DNA from: Aliterella atlantica CENA595
Lineage (GTDB): Bacteria; Cyanobacteriota; Cyanobacteriia; Cyanobacteriales; Chroococcidiopsidaceae
DNA: 64,000 bases
Assembly: GCF_000952155.1 (NCBI RefSeq)
Contig: NZ_JYON01000001.1
Span: forward strand, 186,001-250,000
Reading direction: 5' to 3'
This document shows, piece by piece, positions 52,653-62,120 of this stretch; position 1 is the stretch's first letter; every line of letters begins with the position of its first letter. The notes beneath the pieces were generated by a model, which was not told the DNA's origin, searched no databases, and worked only from the letters and a program-made list of their open reading frames with translations. The translations under genes were made by a program, and so were the position numbers.

Positions 52653-54086
52653 ATGACCTTAAAGCTTTACAACACCCTGACTCGCCGCCAAGAAGAATTT
52701 GCGCCGTTAGTAGCTGGTAATGTCACAATGTACTACTGCGGCGTAACAGTTTACGATTACTGCCATTTAGGTCATGCGCGGGCTTGTATTGTCTGGGATG
52801 TAGTGCGCCGTTACTTGCAATTTTTGGGTTACAAAGTCCGGTACGTGCAGAATTTTACCGATATTGACGACAAAATCCTTAATCGGGCAAGGCAAGAAAA
52901 TTCATCTATGCAGGAAGTCGCAGAGAAATACATTCAAGCATATTTTGAAGATATGGCGCGGTTGAATGTCAAAGAAGCTGATGAATATCCCCGCGCTACG
53001 CATACAATCGACGGCATCAAAAGGCTAATTCACGAACTAGAACAAAAAGATTGCGCTTATGCCACAGGCGGCGATGTTTACTACAAAGTCCGTTCCTTTG
53101 CTGAATATGGCAAGCTTTCGGGGCGGAAGTTAGAGGATATGCAAGCAGGTGGTAGTGGAAGAGTTGATGCAGCAGATCTAGAAGCACAAAAAAAGCAAGA
53201 TCCCTTTGATTTTGCCTTGTGGAAGGGAGCAAAGCCAGGAGAACCAGCTTGGGAGTCATCTTGGGGCGAAGGACGACCAGGATGGCATATAGAATGTTCG
53301 GCAATGGTACGCGATCGCTTAGGCGATACGATAGACATCCACGCTGGGGGCGCAGATTTAATTTTTCCCCATCACGAAAATGAAATAGCTCAATCAGAAG
53401 CGGTCACAGGTAAACCTTTGGCGCGTTACTGGCTGCATAACGGTATGGTAACGGTAGATGACGAGAAAATGTCTAAATCTTTAGGCAATTTCATCACAAT
53501 TCGAGAATTACTAGATCGTCCTACAGATCCAATGGCGGTGCGATTGTTTGTATTAATGGCACATTATCGCAAACCAATTGATTTTAGCGATCGCGCTCTT
53601 GAATCTGCCCAAAATGGCTGGCAAACTCTAAAAGAGGGGCTGCTGTTCGGTTTACGCTACGGAGAACAACTAGGCTGGTCTAGTAATGGTAAGACTGATT
53701 TGGAGGCTACAGAGCGCTTCCAAGTGGCTGTAAATGAAGATTTTAACTTCTCCTCTGGCTTGTCGGTATTATTTGAAATTGCTAAAGACTTGCAACGCGA
53801 AGGAAATATTTTAGTCCATCAAGGAAATACCGTTACATCGCCTACCCAGCTACAATCAATGTGGCAGACATTAGTTAAGTTAGCGGATGTGTTAGGATTA
53901 GAAGCTCATTTAGAAGCTGAGAGCGTAGAAGGCTTAAGTGATGAGGAAATTGAGCAATTAGTAGAGCAAAGGGCGATCGCACGTAAAGCTAAAAATTTTG
54001 CCCAATCTGACCAAATTCGCGCTCGATTACTAGAACACGGGATTACTGTTATTGATAGTGCTGATGGTTCCAAGTGGCATCGCTAA
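52653..54086 (+). CDS. cysS: Cysteinyl-tRNA synthetase
   Basis: A 477-residue class I synthetase. YYCGVTVYDYCHLGHARA contains the HIGH motif and the first zinc cysteine, KMSKSLGNF the KMSKS loop near 275, and WHIECSAM another zinc ligand. It charges tRNA-Cys. Start is ATG at 52653. Complete, without insertions. Confidence 0.96.
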   Translation: MTLKLYNTLTRRQEEFAPLVAGNVTMYYCGVTVYDYCHLGHARACIVWDVVRRYLQFLGYKVRYVQNFTDIDDKILNRARQENSSMQEVAEKYIQAYFEDMARLNVKEADEYPRATHTIDGIKRLIHELEQKDCAYATGGDVYYKVRSFAEYGKLSGRKLEDMQAGGSGRVDAADLEAQKKQDPFDFALWKGAKPGEPAWESSWGEGRPGWHIECSAMVRDRLGDTIDIHAGGADLIFPHHENEIAQSEAVTGKPLARYWLHNGMVTVDDEKMSKSLGNFITIRELLDRPTDPMAVRLFVLMAHYRKPIDFSDRALESAQNGWQTLKEGLLFGLRYGEQLGWSSNGKTDLEATERFQVAVNEDFNFSSGLSVLFEIAKDLQREGNILVHQGNTVTSPTQLQSMWQTLVKLADVLGLEAHLEAESVEGLSDEEIEQLVEQRAIARKAKNFAQSDQIRARLLEHGITVIDSADGSKWHR

Positions 54087-54301
54087 AACTATCAAGACGC
54101 TAACCAAATTGCTAAAAATTTCCTCTAGCAATCCGCGCTTCAAGAGTCGGCGTTGCATTTCCCCAAATTTTGGGATGTACTAATCCTGGTTGATTTATAT
54201 CTTTATTTAGCAACACCCCTGACTTAATTTAGTTTTAGCCTTAAATTGTCCCATACGGGTACAATACGGATTAATTAAGCAATAATTCTGTTAACCCGCG
54301 C

Positions 54302-56302
54302 TCACTTTAGGGGATTGCGAATATAGCCATACTTTTTACTATTTGGTTCCCGTATCCAAGCCAGCCCCTCAAAAAAGCGTCCACCCTCATCAAATTGCGG
54401 CTGAATTATAAAATTCCCAGTCTTATCGATATAGCCAATCTTGTCGCTAATTGTCACCCCTGCCAGCCCTTCGGAAAATCTATAACCCCGCTCAAATTGT
54501 GGCTGGATTACACGATTCCCGCTCTTGTCGATATAACCCCACTTGTCGCCAATCTTAACTACTGCCAGCCCTTCGGAAAAGTATCCAGCCCTAGCAAATT
54601 GCGGCTGGATTACACGATTCCCGCTCTTGTCAATATAGCCCCACTTGTCGCCAATCTTAACTAGTACCAGCCCTTCGGAAAAATCATAACCCTCATCAAA
54701 TTGCGGCTGGATGACAAGAGTCCCAGTCTCGTCAATATAGCCCCATTTGTCACCAATTTGAACCCTTGCCAGCCCTTCGAAAAAGTATCCAACCCTAGCA
54801 AATTGCGGCTGAATTGCAAGAGTCCCGCTCTTGTCAATATAGCCCCCCTTGTCCCTAATTTGAACCGCTGCCAGCCCTTCTTTAGAAAATGGTCCAGCGC
54901 GACGAAATGTCCGTTCTATAACAAAATTTCCAGTTTTGTCGATATAGCCACAAGTATTGACGATACAAGCACCTGCCAATCCTTGGGAAAATTCTCCAGC
55001 ACTATTTTCAGTAAAATCCCAGTTAGTAACAAAGTTTCCTTTCTTGTCTATATAGTTCCAGTTTTGACCAGCAATCCACACTAGCGCCAATCCTTCGGAA
55101 AAACTATTAGTTTTATCAAATTTCGGTTCAATGACAATGTTGCCACTCGTGTCAATATAGCCCCACTTACCATTAATTTGAATCTCCGCTAGCCCGTCCG
55201 AAAAGTCTCTAACGACCTCAAATTGTGGCGCGATCGCAAAATTGACATTGGTTCGCCTTACAGAATCAGTTGGCGATGGAGATAGTGTTGGTGTAGTGGA
55301 AGTCGCTGTTGGTGACGGAATTGGAATTTGTCCAGATGGGTTGAGCGGTTGAGGACGATTGATGAAGGCAAAAGTTGCTAGTATTCCTGCTCCTAATCCA
55401 CCTATACCAATTAAGCTGCCTCGCACTATAGGTTTAGGAACTTTTGAGATTAAACGAGCAAATGGATGAGTTGGTTGTGGCATTAAAGCATTCACCGCTT
55501 GTAAAGCCTCCTTTGCTGATGGGTAGCGCTGGCTGAAGTGAGAGCGCACCATTTTGGTTAAGACTGCCATTAACTCATCACTCACCGATATGTAATGGCG
55601 TAATCTCAGTTCCCCTGTATTATCTCGCTGTAATTGTTGGGGGGACAAGCCTGTGAGAGCTTGAATACCAATCATGCCAACTGCATAGATATCGCTGGAT
55701 AATTTGGGGTCGCGATTGTGTTGTTCGATCGGTATATATCCAGGAGTACCAATAGCAATGGTCGGTGACACCTGACCTTTTGCATTAACTACTAAACTTC
55801 CAATCTCTTTAACCGCCCCAAAGTCAATCAATACAATTTTCTTATCCTTTCGGCGGCGCATGATATTTTGGGGTTTGATATCTCGGTGGATAATGTTTTG
55901 TTGATGGACAACCTCTAAAACTTCTAGAATATCGTGCAATAGCTTTATCACTTCCTCTTCGCTGAAGCGTCTACCAGGAGTGAGTTCGTGACCTAAGTCG
56001 CGTCCATCAACTAATTCTTGAACTAGATAGAATTCCTCATTTTCCTCAAAATGGGCTAACAGTCTTGGTATTTGGTCGTGATGACCTAATTCATCTAGAA
56101 CTTGTGCTTCCCTCTTAAATAAACGCCTTGCGATCGCTAAAACGGCTGGATTAGTATGTGTCTGTTTGAGATGTTTGACTACACATTGGCTGTTTTTTGG
56201 TAAATCGCTGTCTTCTGCAAGATAAGTGTCGCCAAATGCTCCACCTCCTAAGTGTTTAATGATTTGGTAGCGGTTGCGTAATACTATTCCTTGGGCAAGC
56301 AT
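54302..56302 (-). CDS. Membrane Ser/Thr protein kinase with extracytoplasmic WG repeats
   Basis: A 666-residue Hanks-type kinase. The kinase domain (12-270) has GGGAFGDTY, K43, E65, HRDIKPQN with D141, D160 of DFG, and TPGYIPIEQ. A transmembrane helix lies near 290-310, then a Pro/Ser/Thr linker (320-345). Eight to nine WG repeats of 34 residues (about 355-660) follow, of the form DKWGYIDKSGNRVIQPQF. The consecutive units are 102 bases long and nearly identical in DNA at 54501, 54603 and 54705, a sign of recent duplication or gene conversion. The repeats should lie outside the cytoplasm and sense a ligand. Confidence 0.9.
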   Translation of the reverse strand: MLAQGIVLRNRYQIIKHLGGGAFGDTYLAEDSDLPKNSQCVVKHLKQTHTNPAVLAIARRLFKREAQVLDELGHHDQIPRLLAHFEENEEFYLVQELVDGRDLGHELTPGRRFSEEEVIKLLHDILEVLEVVHQQNIIHRDIKPQNIMRRRKDKKIVLIDFGAVKEIGSLVVNAKGQVSPTIAIGTPGYIPIEQHNRDPKLSSDIYAVGMIGIQALTGLSPQQLQRDNTGELRLRHYISVSDELMAVLTKMVRSHFSQRYPSAKEALQAVNALMPQPTHPFARLISKVPKPIVRGSLIGIGGLGAGILATFAFINRPQPLNPSGQIPIPSPTATSTTPTLSPSPTDSVRRTNVNFAIAPQFEVVRDFSDGLAEIQINGKWGYIDTSGNIVIEPKFDKTNSFSEGLALVWIAGQNWNYIDKKGNFVTNWDFTENSAGEFSQGLAGACIVNTCGYIDKTGNFVIERTFRRAGPFSKEGLAAVQIRDKGGYIDKSGTLAIQPQFARVGYFFEGLARVQIGDKWGYIDETGTLVIQPQFDEGYDFSEGLVLVKIGDKWGYIDKSGNRVIQPQFARAGYFSEGLAVVKIGDKWGYIDKSGNRVIQPQFERGYRFSEGLAGVTISDKIGYIDKTGNFIIQPQFDEGGRFFEGLAWIREPNSKKYGYIRNPLK

Positions 56303-56375
56303 ATAATCTACTCGAACTTGCTAAATAGTTAAAAGCATTTTGCTTTTAAACTTCAGTTTATATCTGCTTTGTTTC

Positions 56376-57017
56376 CTACTCCGCCATTGGTTGCTGCAAC
56401 TGCCTGCGCCCATTTTGAATTATTTGCAGCATATCTTGCAATTGTTGCTCGATATTTTTGAGACTATTATCAGCGTAGGTATCGGCTCCTTGCTGAATTT
56501 CTAGAGCTTCGGCGATCGCATTTTGCCGCATTTGAGTCAATTCTTGCTGTGCTTGCAGGCGCATTTGGTCAATTTCTACGTGGTTTTGCTCTAAAGCAAG
56601 TTGGCATTCTTGTTGTACCTGAGCTTGCAGTTGCATGGCTGCTTGCTCTGCTTGCTGAAATATCTCTGTTTGGTTGACTAATTGCGCTGCTCTAATTTTT
56701 GCTGCTTCAATAATCTGCTCGGCTTCTAATTGCGCTTGTAATATAATTTCCTGTTTTTGGCTAATTAGTGCTTCAGCTTCGCGAAAAACTATCGGTAGAT
56801 GCATTCGCACCAAATCTAACTGATCTAATAACCGTTCTTCGTCTACCAAGGTGCGGCGAGTTAAAGGAATATTTGGACTAGCAAGGATCGTCTCTTCTAG
56901 TCGGTTTAATTCCTGCTGAATATCTACGCCTCCAGTACCATTAATTGACGGTTGGCTAGGAGGGCTAGGGATATTTTGAGCAGTAGGTTCTATGTTGGTT
57001 AGGTCTTGGCGTGACAT
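56376..57017 (-). CDS. DivIVA-like coiled-coil protein
   Basis: A 213-residue protein with a Pro/Ser-rich N-terminus, then a long coiled coil (about 60-205; [35 protein letters not shown]). It resembles the DivIVA/Ftn6-type or F-ATPase b-like proteins found next to coaD in cyanobacteria. A polar scaffolding role is an inference. Its start at 57017 lies inside coaD (19-base overlap), so the two are cotranscribed. Confidence 0.7.
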   Translation of the reverse strand: MSRQDLTNIEPTAQNIPSPPSQPSINGTGGVDIQQELNRLEETILASPNIPLTRRTLVDEERLLDQLDLVRMHLPIVFREAEALISQKQEIILQAQLEAEQIIEAAKIRAAQLVNQTEIFQQAEQAAMQLQAQVQQECQLALEQNHVEIDQMRLQAQQELTQMRQNAIAEALEIQQGADTYADNSLKNIEQQLQDMLQIIQNGRRQLQQPMAE

Positions 57018-57478
57018 CGGTAAATTTCTATGGCGACGTGCTGGGGAACGAGGTGATCGATAGAACCACCAAATTTGGCAATTTCTTTGACTTGACTGCT
57101 ACTTAAAAAACTATACTCATTTGAGGTGGCTAGAAACACAGTTTCTATGCGATCGGCGAGGGTTTTATTAGTATGAGCCATTTGTAGTTCTACTTCAAAG
57201 TCTGAAAGCGCTCGCAAACCCCGAATTAGAACTTCTGCTTGCCGCATTTGGGCATAGTTAACGGTTAAGCCGTTGAAGCTGTCTACTTCTACATTAGATA
57301 AATGCAATGTAGATTGACGAATTTGCTCGATTCTTTCTTGGACTGTAAATAACGGCGTTTTGTTTGGATTTTTGAGAACGGCGACAATTACCCGCTCAAA
57401 TAACCGACAACTGCGCTCAATAATGTCGAGGTGTCCTAGTGTAATGGGGTCGAAGCTTCCAGGGTAAATGGCAATCAC
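56999..57478 (-). CDS. coaD: Phosphopantetheine adenylyltransferase
   Basis: A 159-residue nucleotidyltransferase. [20 protein letters not shown] carries the GxFDPxxxGH motif, and [12 protein letters not shown] near 127 is a family signature. It makes dephospho-CoA in coenzyme A synthesis. Start is GTG at 57478; no other start fits the N-terminus. The DivIVA-like gene begins before its stop. Confidence 0.95.
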   Translation of the reverse strand: MIAIYPGSFDPITLGHLDIIERSCRLFERVIVAVLKNPNKTPLFTVQERIEQIRQSTLHLSNVEVDSFNGLTVNYAQMRQAEVLIRGLRALSDFEVELQMAHTNKTLADRIETVFLATSNEYSFLSSSQVKEIAKFGGSIDHLVPQHVAIEIYRCHAKT

Positions 57479-57738
57479 GCTTGAGGTATGAAGTATAAAA
57501 TTAGCTTGCTGATGGAAAGAAAATGCTTAACTCACGTCAAATATTTGTCTGCTTGCCTACGCTGTTGCCACATATACGCCAACATTTTGTCATCCTCTAC
57601 ATTTAAGAATTCTTTACTCAAAGTTATCTTTGCAATTATATCGATTATCGATCTACAAGTTTAATTTTAGAAAATCATCAAGGTATAAGTTATAACTAGA
57701 GGCGCAAAATCTAAATAGAGCCGTTCAGAGTTGTAACT

Positions 57739-60700
57739 ATGCGCCGTCACTTAAATAACTTGAGTTTGCTTGCTGTTACTAGCTTGCTGTTACTTTCTCC
57801 CATACAGCTTAAGAATTTATCCTCAATAGTACAAGCACAGACTATCCAAGAGCGTACTAATTCAGCAAAATGGCAAGAATTTTCTACTCAAGAGGGCGGC
57901 TTTAGCGTATTGTTACCTGGAAAACCGCAACAAGAGACAAAACCTATAGAGCCTGGTTCTGGTACTTTAAATAACTTTTTTGTCGATCTAAAATATGGAA
58001 CCTATGGCGTGAGTTATGCTGACTTTCCCAATGCTTCTAATCAACTCGATCCCAAACAAGTAGATGACTTGCTTAATTCAGTCCGCGATAGCGCTGTGGG
58101 TAAAGGCAAATTACTAACCGATCGCAATATCACTCTAGATGGTTATAAAGGCAAAGAAATTGAATACGTATCAGCAGGTTTAACTTATAAAACTAGAATA
58201 TATTGGGTAAAACAACGCTTGTATCAACAGATTGTTGTCCTAGCAAATCCAAAATTAGCTGCTAATAGCGATCGCTTTTTTAACTCATTTAAGCTACTTG
58301 CACCTACAGTTGCGGCTAATAGCAATCTAGATTTAGCTCAAACAGGTAGGCAGCAATTAGCAGCAGGTCAATTTAAAACCGCTTTAACAACATTACAACA
58401 AGCTTTAGCGATCGCCAAATCTCAAAACGACAAGGCAGGTATAGCTACTATTTTAAATAATCTTGGCGAAGCTTATCGCGGTCAGGGCGATTACGTCCAA
58501 GCTTTAGACTCCTACCAGCAAGCCTTACAGATTGTTAGAGCAATTAAAGACAAAACTACTGAAGGGACAATTTTAAATAATATTGGTCTAGCTTATCAAG
58601 GTCAAAGTCAGTACGACCAGGCACTTAAGTTTCATCAGCAAGCTTTGGCGATTCATAAGCAAACTAACAATCGCGCGATGCTGGGTATATCTCTAAATAA
58701 TATTGGCTTAATTTACTACAGTCGCGGCGATTATGCCCAAGCACTACAGTCATTTGAGCAAGCATTGACTATTCAAAAAGCAGCTAATAACCGTCTAGAA
58801 GTAGGTACGGCGCTAAGTAATATTGGCTTAGTTTACACCGCGCAAGGTAAGTTCGATCGCGCATTAGAGTCATTTGAGCAAGCTTTAGCTATTCACAAAG
58901 CTGCTGGTAATAAAGCAACAGAAGGAACGATCCTCAATAATATTGGCTTAATTTACTACAGTCGCAGCCAGTATCCTCAAGCCTTAGATGCGTTTCAACA
59001 AGCGGTAAACATCTCTAAAGACATTGGCAACCGCTCAGGAGAAGCAACTAGCCTCGCGAATGTAGGATTGACTTATACTGCCCAAGGCGAATACGTTCAG
59101 GCACTAGCAACTTATCAGCCAGCTTTAAAAATAGCTCAAACTATTGGCGATCGCGCAATTGAAGGAGCGATTATTACTAGCATGGGGCTAGTCTATGTCA
59201 ATCAAAGCCAGTATGCCCAAGCCCTCAATTCCTACCAACAAGCGCTAGCAATTGCTGGAAAAATAGGGGATAAAGCCAGCGGGGCAAATATTCGCGCTAG
59301 TATTGGCGAAGTTTACCTCAATCAAAGCCAGTATCCTCAAGCCTTGGAGTCTTATCAGCAAGCATTGGTAATTGCTAGAGAAATTGGCAATCGGGCAATT
59401 GAAGGACAAATTCTCAGCGGTATAGGTTTGGTGCATACTTATCGCGCCGAGTATGCCCAAGCACTAACATCTTTGCAGCAGGGACTAGCTATATATCAGG
59501 CTATTGGCAGCCCCGCAGGTGCAGGTAGACTGCTCAATAATATTGGTTTAGTGTATCAAGGTCAAAGCCGCTATGCTGAGGCTTTAAAGGCTTACCAGCA
59601 AGCTTTAACGACTGTAAGAGCGATCGGCGATAAAGCTGGAGAAGCAGCTAGTTTTAGTAATATTGGCTTGATATATGACAGTTTAGGACAATACAATCGC
59701 GCTTTAGATTCGTACCAACAAGCTTTAAAAATTAGTCAAACTCTAGGCAACCGCTCAGGCGAAGGAACGGTATTAAATAATATTGGTGGAGTTTACTTGC
59801 GGTGGGGAAATTACCCTCAAGCACTCAAAAATTACGAACAAGCTTTAGCACTTTTGCAAGCAGTAGGCAATCGCGCAGGTATAGGCACAACTTTAAATAA
59901 TATTGGTGAAGCTAATCGCCTGCAAGGAAAATACCCTCAAGCATTAGCCTCTTACCAAAAAGGACTAGCAATTACCAAAGAAATCAGCAACCGCGCTATT
60001 GAAGGCACAACTTTAAATAATATTGGCGAAATCAATCGCTTTCAAGGTAAATACACCGAAGCCTTGGCATCTTACCAGCAAGCATTAGTAATTCATAGAG
60101 CAATTAGCAACCGCTTAGGCGAAGGGCAAACGCTAACTAATATCGGTTTTACTTTATTTAAATCTGGCAAGACAGTTGAGGCGCAGAAAGCTTTAGAAAA
60201 TGCGATCGCAACTTTAGAATCTTTGCGCCCAGGTTTAAGCGATGCCAATAAAGTTTCTATCTTTGACACGCAAGCAGGTATATATCCAATTTTGCAGCAG
60301 ATATTAATTGCCCGCAATCAGCCAGAACCAGCGCTAGAAATTGCCGAAAGAGGGCGGGCGCGGGCGTTTTTGGAATTATTAGCAACAAGATCGAACGCTC
60401 AGACTGTAGAATCCGTACCTTTGCCTAATATTGGACAAATTCGTCAAATTGCCAAGCAACAGCAAGCAACCTTAGTAGAGTATTCAGTTATTAGCGACGA
60501 ATTTGAGATAGAAGGTAGAATCCAGCAGCGCCAGTCGGAGTTGTATATCTGGGTTGTCAAGCCGACAGGAGAAGTAATATTTCGGCGCAGCGATTTGAAA
60601 CCTTTATGGCAGCAAAAAAATACTTCCTTGCTTCAATTAGTTACTAACAGCCGTCAAGCTATTCCAGGGAGAAGCCGCAGCAGCTTACAGCAACTATATC

Positions 60701-61527
60701 AGCTACTAATTGCCCCCATCGCCGACCAACTACCAACCAATCCAGCGGCGCGGGTGATATTTATTCCCCAAGGTGCTTTATTTTTAGCTCCTTTTCCAGC
60801 CTTGCAACAAGCAAATGGTAAGTATTTGATCGAACAACATACGATTTTGACATCGCCTTCAATTCAGCTACTAGAAGTTACTCATCGGCGCAGCCAACAG
60901 GGATCGAAGCTGCGAAATGCGGTTGTAGTCGGTAATCCAATTATGCCCAAGGTAGCCCCAGAAGTGGGCGCTACGCCCGTACAATTACCTAGCTTGCCTG
61001 CGGCAGAACAAGAAGCAAAAGCGATCGCGCCTTTACTCAAAACTCAAGCAATTACTGGTAGCAAGGCGACTAAAGCTGAGATTGTGTCTAAGTTGCCAAA
61101 TTCCCGCATCGTGCATTTAGCGACACATGGGTTGTTAGATGATGTACGTGGATTGGGAAGTGCGATCGCTCTTGCGCCTACAAGTAAGGATAATGGTTTA
61201 TTTACGGCGGAAGAAATCTTGGGCTTGAAACTCAATGCCGATTTAGTCGTGATGAGTGCTTGCAATACAGGTAGAGGGCAAATAACTGGCGATGGGATTA
61301 TTGGACTATCGCGTTCTTGGATTAGTGCTGGGGTATCGAGTGTAATTGTCTCTTTATGGCTAGTACCAGACACGCCTACAGCCACATTGATGACCAATTT
61401 CTATCAAACTATGCAAAAGAACCCTGACAAAGCTCAAGCGCTGCGCCAGGCAATGCTAACAACGATGAAACAACATCCTAATCCCAGAGATTGGGCGGCA
61501 TTTACATTAATTGGCGAAGCCGATTGA
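57739..61527 (+). CDS. Secreted TPR-CHAT caspase-like protease
   Basis: A 1262-residue protein. A signal peptide (about 1-34, MRRHLNNLSLLAVTSLLLLS) precedes a domain of about 45-190 (FSVLLPGKPQQE...), then about 16 TPRs of 40 residues (about 197-830), and a C-terminal CHAT domain (about 900-1262). Its catalytic dyad is H1130 (HLATHGLL) and C1175 (SACNTGRG). CHAT peptidases are caspase-like; cytosolic ones act in HetF and in gasdermin/Craspase systems, but a signal peptide places this one outside the cytoplasm. No gasdermin or other recognised substrate is adjacent. A hairpin follows the stop. Confidence 0.9.
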   Translation: MRRHLNNLSLLAVTSLLLLSPIQLKNLSSIVQAQTIQERTNSAKWQEFSTQEGGFSVLLPGKPQQETKPIEPGSGTLNNFFVDLKYGTYGVSYADFPNASNQLDPKQVDDLLNSVRDSAVGKGKLLTDRNITLDGYKGKEIEYVSAGLTYKTRIYWVKQRLYQQIVVLANPKLAANSDRFFNSFKLLAPTVAANSNLDLAQTGRQQLAAGQFKTALTTLQQALAIAKSQNDKAGIATILNNLGEAYRGQGDYVQALDSYQQALQIVRAIKDKTTEGTILNNIGLAYQGQSQYDQALKFHQQALAIHKQTNNRAMLGISLNNIGLIYYSRGDYAQALQSFEQALTIQKAANNRLEVGTALSNIGLVYTAQGKFDRALESFEQALAIHKAAGNKATEGTILNNIGLIYYSRSQYPQALDAFQQAVNISKDIGNRSGEATSLANVGLTYTAQGEYVQALATYQPALKIAQTIGDRAIEGAIITSMGLVYVNQSQYAQALNSYQQALAIAGKIGDKASGANIRASIGEVYLNQSQYPQALESYQQALVIAREIGNRAIEGQILSGIGLVHTYRAEYAQALTSLQQGLAIYQAIGSPAGAGRLLNNIGLVYQGQSRYAEALKAYQQALTTVRAIGDKAGEAASFSNIGLIYDSLGQYNRALDSYQQALKISQTLGNRSGEGTVLNNIGGVYLRWGNYPQALKNYEQALALLQAVGNRAGIGTTLNNIGEANRLQGKYPQALASYQKGLAITKEISNRAIEGTTLNNIGEINRFQGKYTEALASYQQALVIHRAISNRLGEGQTLTNIGFTLFKSGKTVEAQKALENAIATLESLRPGLSDANKVSIFDTQAGIYPILQQILIARNQPEPALEIAERGRARAFLELLATRSNAQTVESVPLPNIGQIRQIAKQQQATLVEYSVISDEFEIEGRIQQRQSELYIWVVKPTGEVIFRRSDLKPLWQQKNTSLLQLVTNSRQAIPGRSRSSLQQLYQLLIAPIADQLPTNPAARVIFIPQGALFLAPFPALQQANGKYLIEQHTILTSPSIQLLEVTHRRSQQGSKLRNAVVVGNPIMPKVAPEVGATPVQLPSLPAAEQEAKAIAPLLKTQAITGSKATKAEIVSKLPNSRIVHLATHGLLDDVRGLGSAIALAPTSKDNGLFTAEEILGLKLNADLVVMSACNTGRGQITGDGIIGLSRSWISAGVSSVIVSLWLVPDTPTATLMTNFYQTMQKNPDKAQALRQAMLTTMKQHPNPRDWAAFTLIGEAD

Positions 61528-61533
61528 GATCGG

Positions 61534-61558
61534 GGGTGCGTTGCAAGTCAACGCGCCC
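61534..61558 (+). terminator. Hairpin after the CHAT gene
   Basis: GGGTGCGTTG at 61534-61543 pairs with CAACGCGCCC at 61549-61558 (one G-T pair) over a five-base loop. It lies seven bases after the stop. No long T-tract. Confidence 0.6.
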
Positions 61559-61694
61559 TACAGTGGCTTGCGGAAAATACTTATAAACTGATTTTTTCGC
61601 CACGATATCTAAATAATGTCAGTGCGATCGCTGTTGTGAGCAACAGTAAATTCAACTTACTCTCAAAGTTAGCTAAGTTACTTCGAGCAGTGCC

Positions 61695-62099
61695 ATGTCT
61701 TCTTCACATCCCATACCTAAAGACCGTTCTTTGCAAAAGGCTCTAGCTAATAAAATTGTCGATGAGTATTTCTCAAGTTATGAAAGCTGGCTAAGAGCAA
61801 TTTTACGGATGTGTATCTTTTCTATGACTTGGGTAGATAGATACCCCGCCTTGGTAATTGAATGCCCAAATCAAGCTGTCGCCAGAAGATTGAGCCGTAA
61901 AACTTTACCTTTGCAAGAACTAGCCCAGCACTTTACAAACCATAAATCGATTAGCAGGCGCGTATTAATCTGCGCCCCTGAAGCTAATCGCAAAACTTGG
62001 CGCTGTTTTGATACTAGGACAAATAGTTGGAAATCTTGGGAAGATTGCCAAAAACGTATTGCTTCTAAAGGCGATGGCGGTAAAGGCAAAAAAGGCTAA
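61695..62099 (+). CDS. Conserved cyanobacterial protein of unknown function
   Basis: A 134-residue basic protein with IVDEYFSSYESWLRAIL and LVIECPNQAVARRLSRK, and a lysine/glycine tail (SKGDGGKGKKG). No known domain or membrane helix. Between the CHAT gene and ppc; its promoter may lie in the 135 bases upstream. Confidence 0.6.
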   Translation: MSSSHPIPKDRSLQKALANKIVDEYFSSYESWLRAILRMCIFSMTWVDRYPALVIECPNQAVARRLSRKTLPLQELAQHFTNHKSISRRVLICAPEANRKTWRCFDTRTNSWKSWEDCQKRIASKGDGGKGKKG

Positions 62100-62120
62100 A
62101 TTACTAGCCTTTTTGCAACT

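Noticed and set aside
54395-55084. Plus-strand open frames opposite the WG-repeat kinase
   Set aside because: They arise from the periodic 102-base repeat read in the wrong direction; the products are repetitive and without a known fold.
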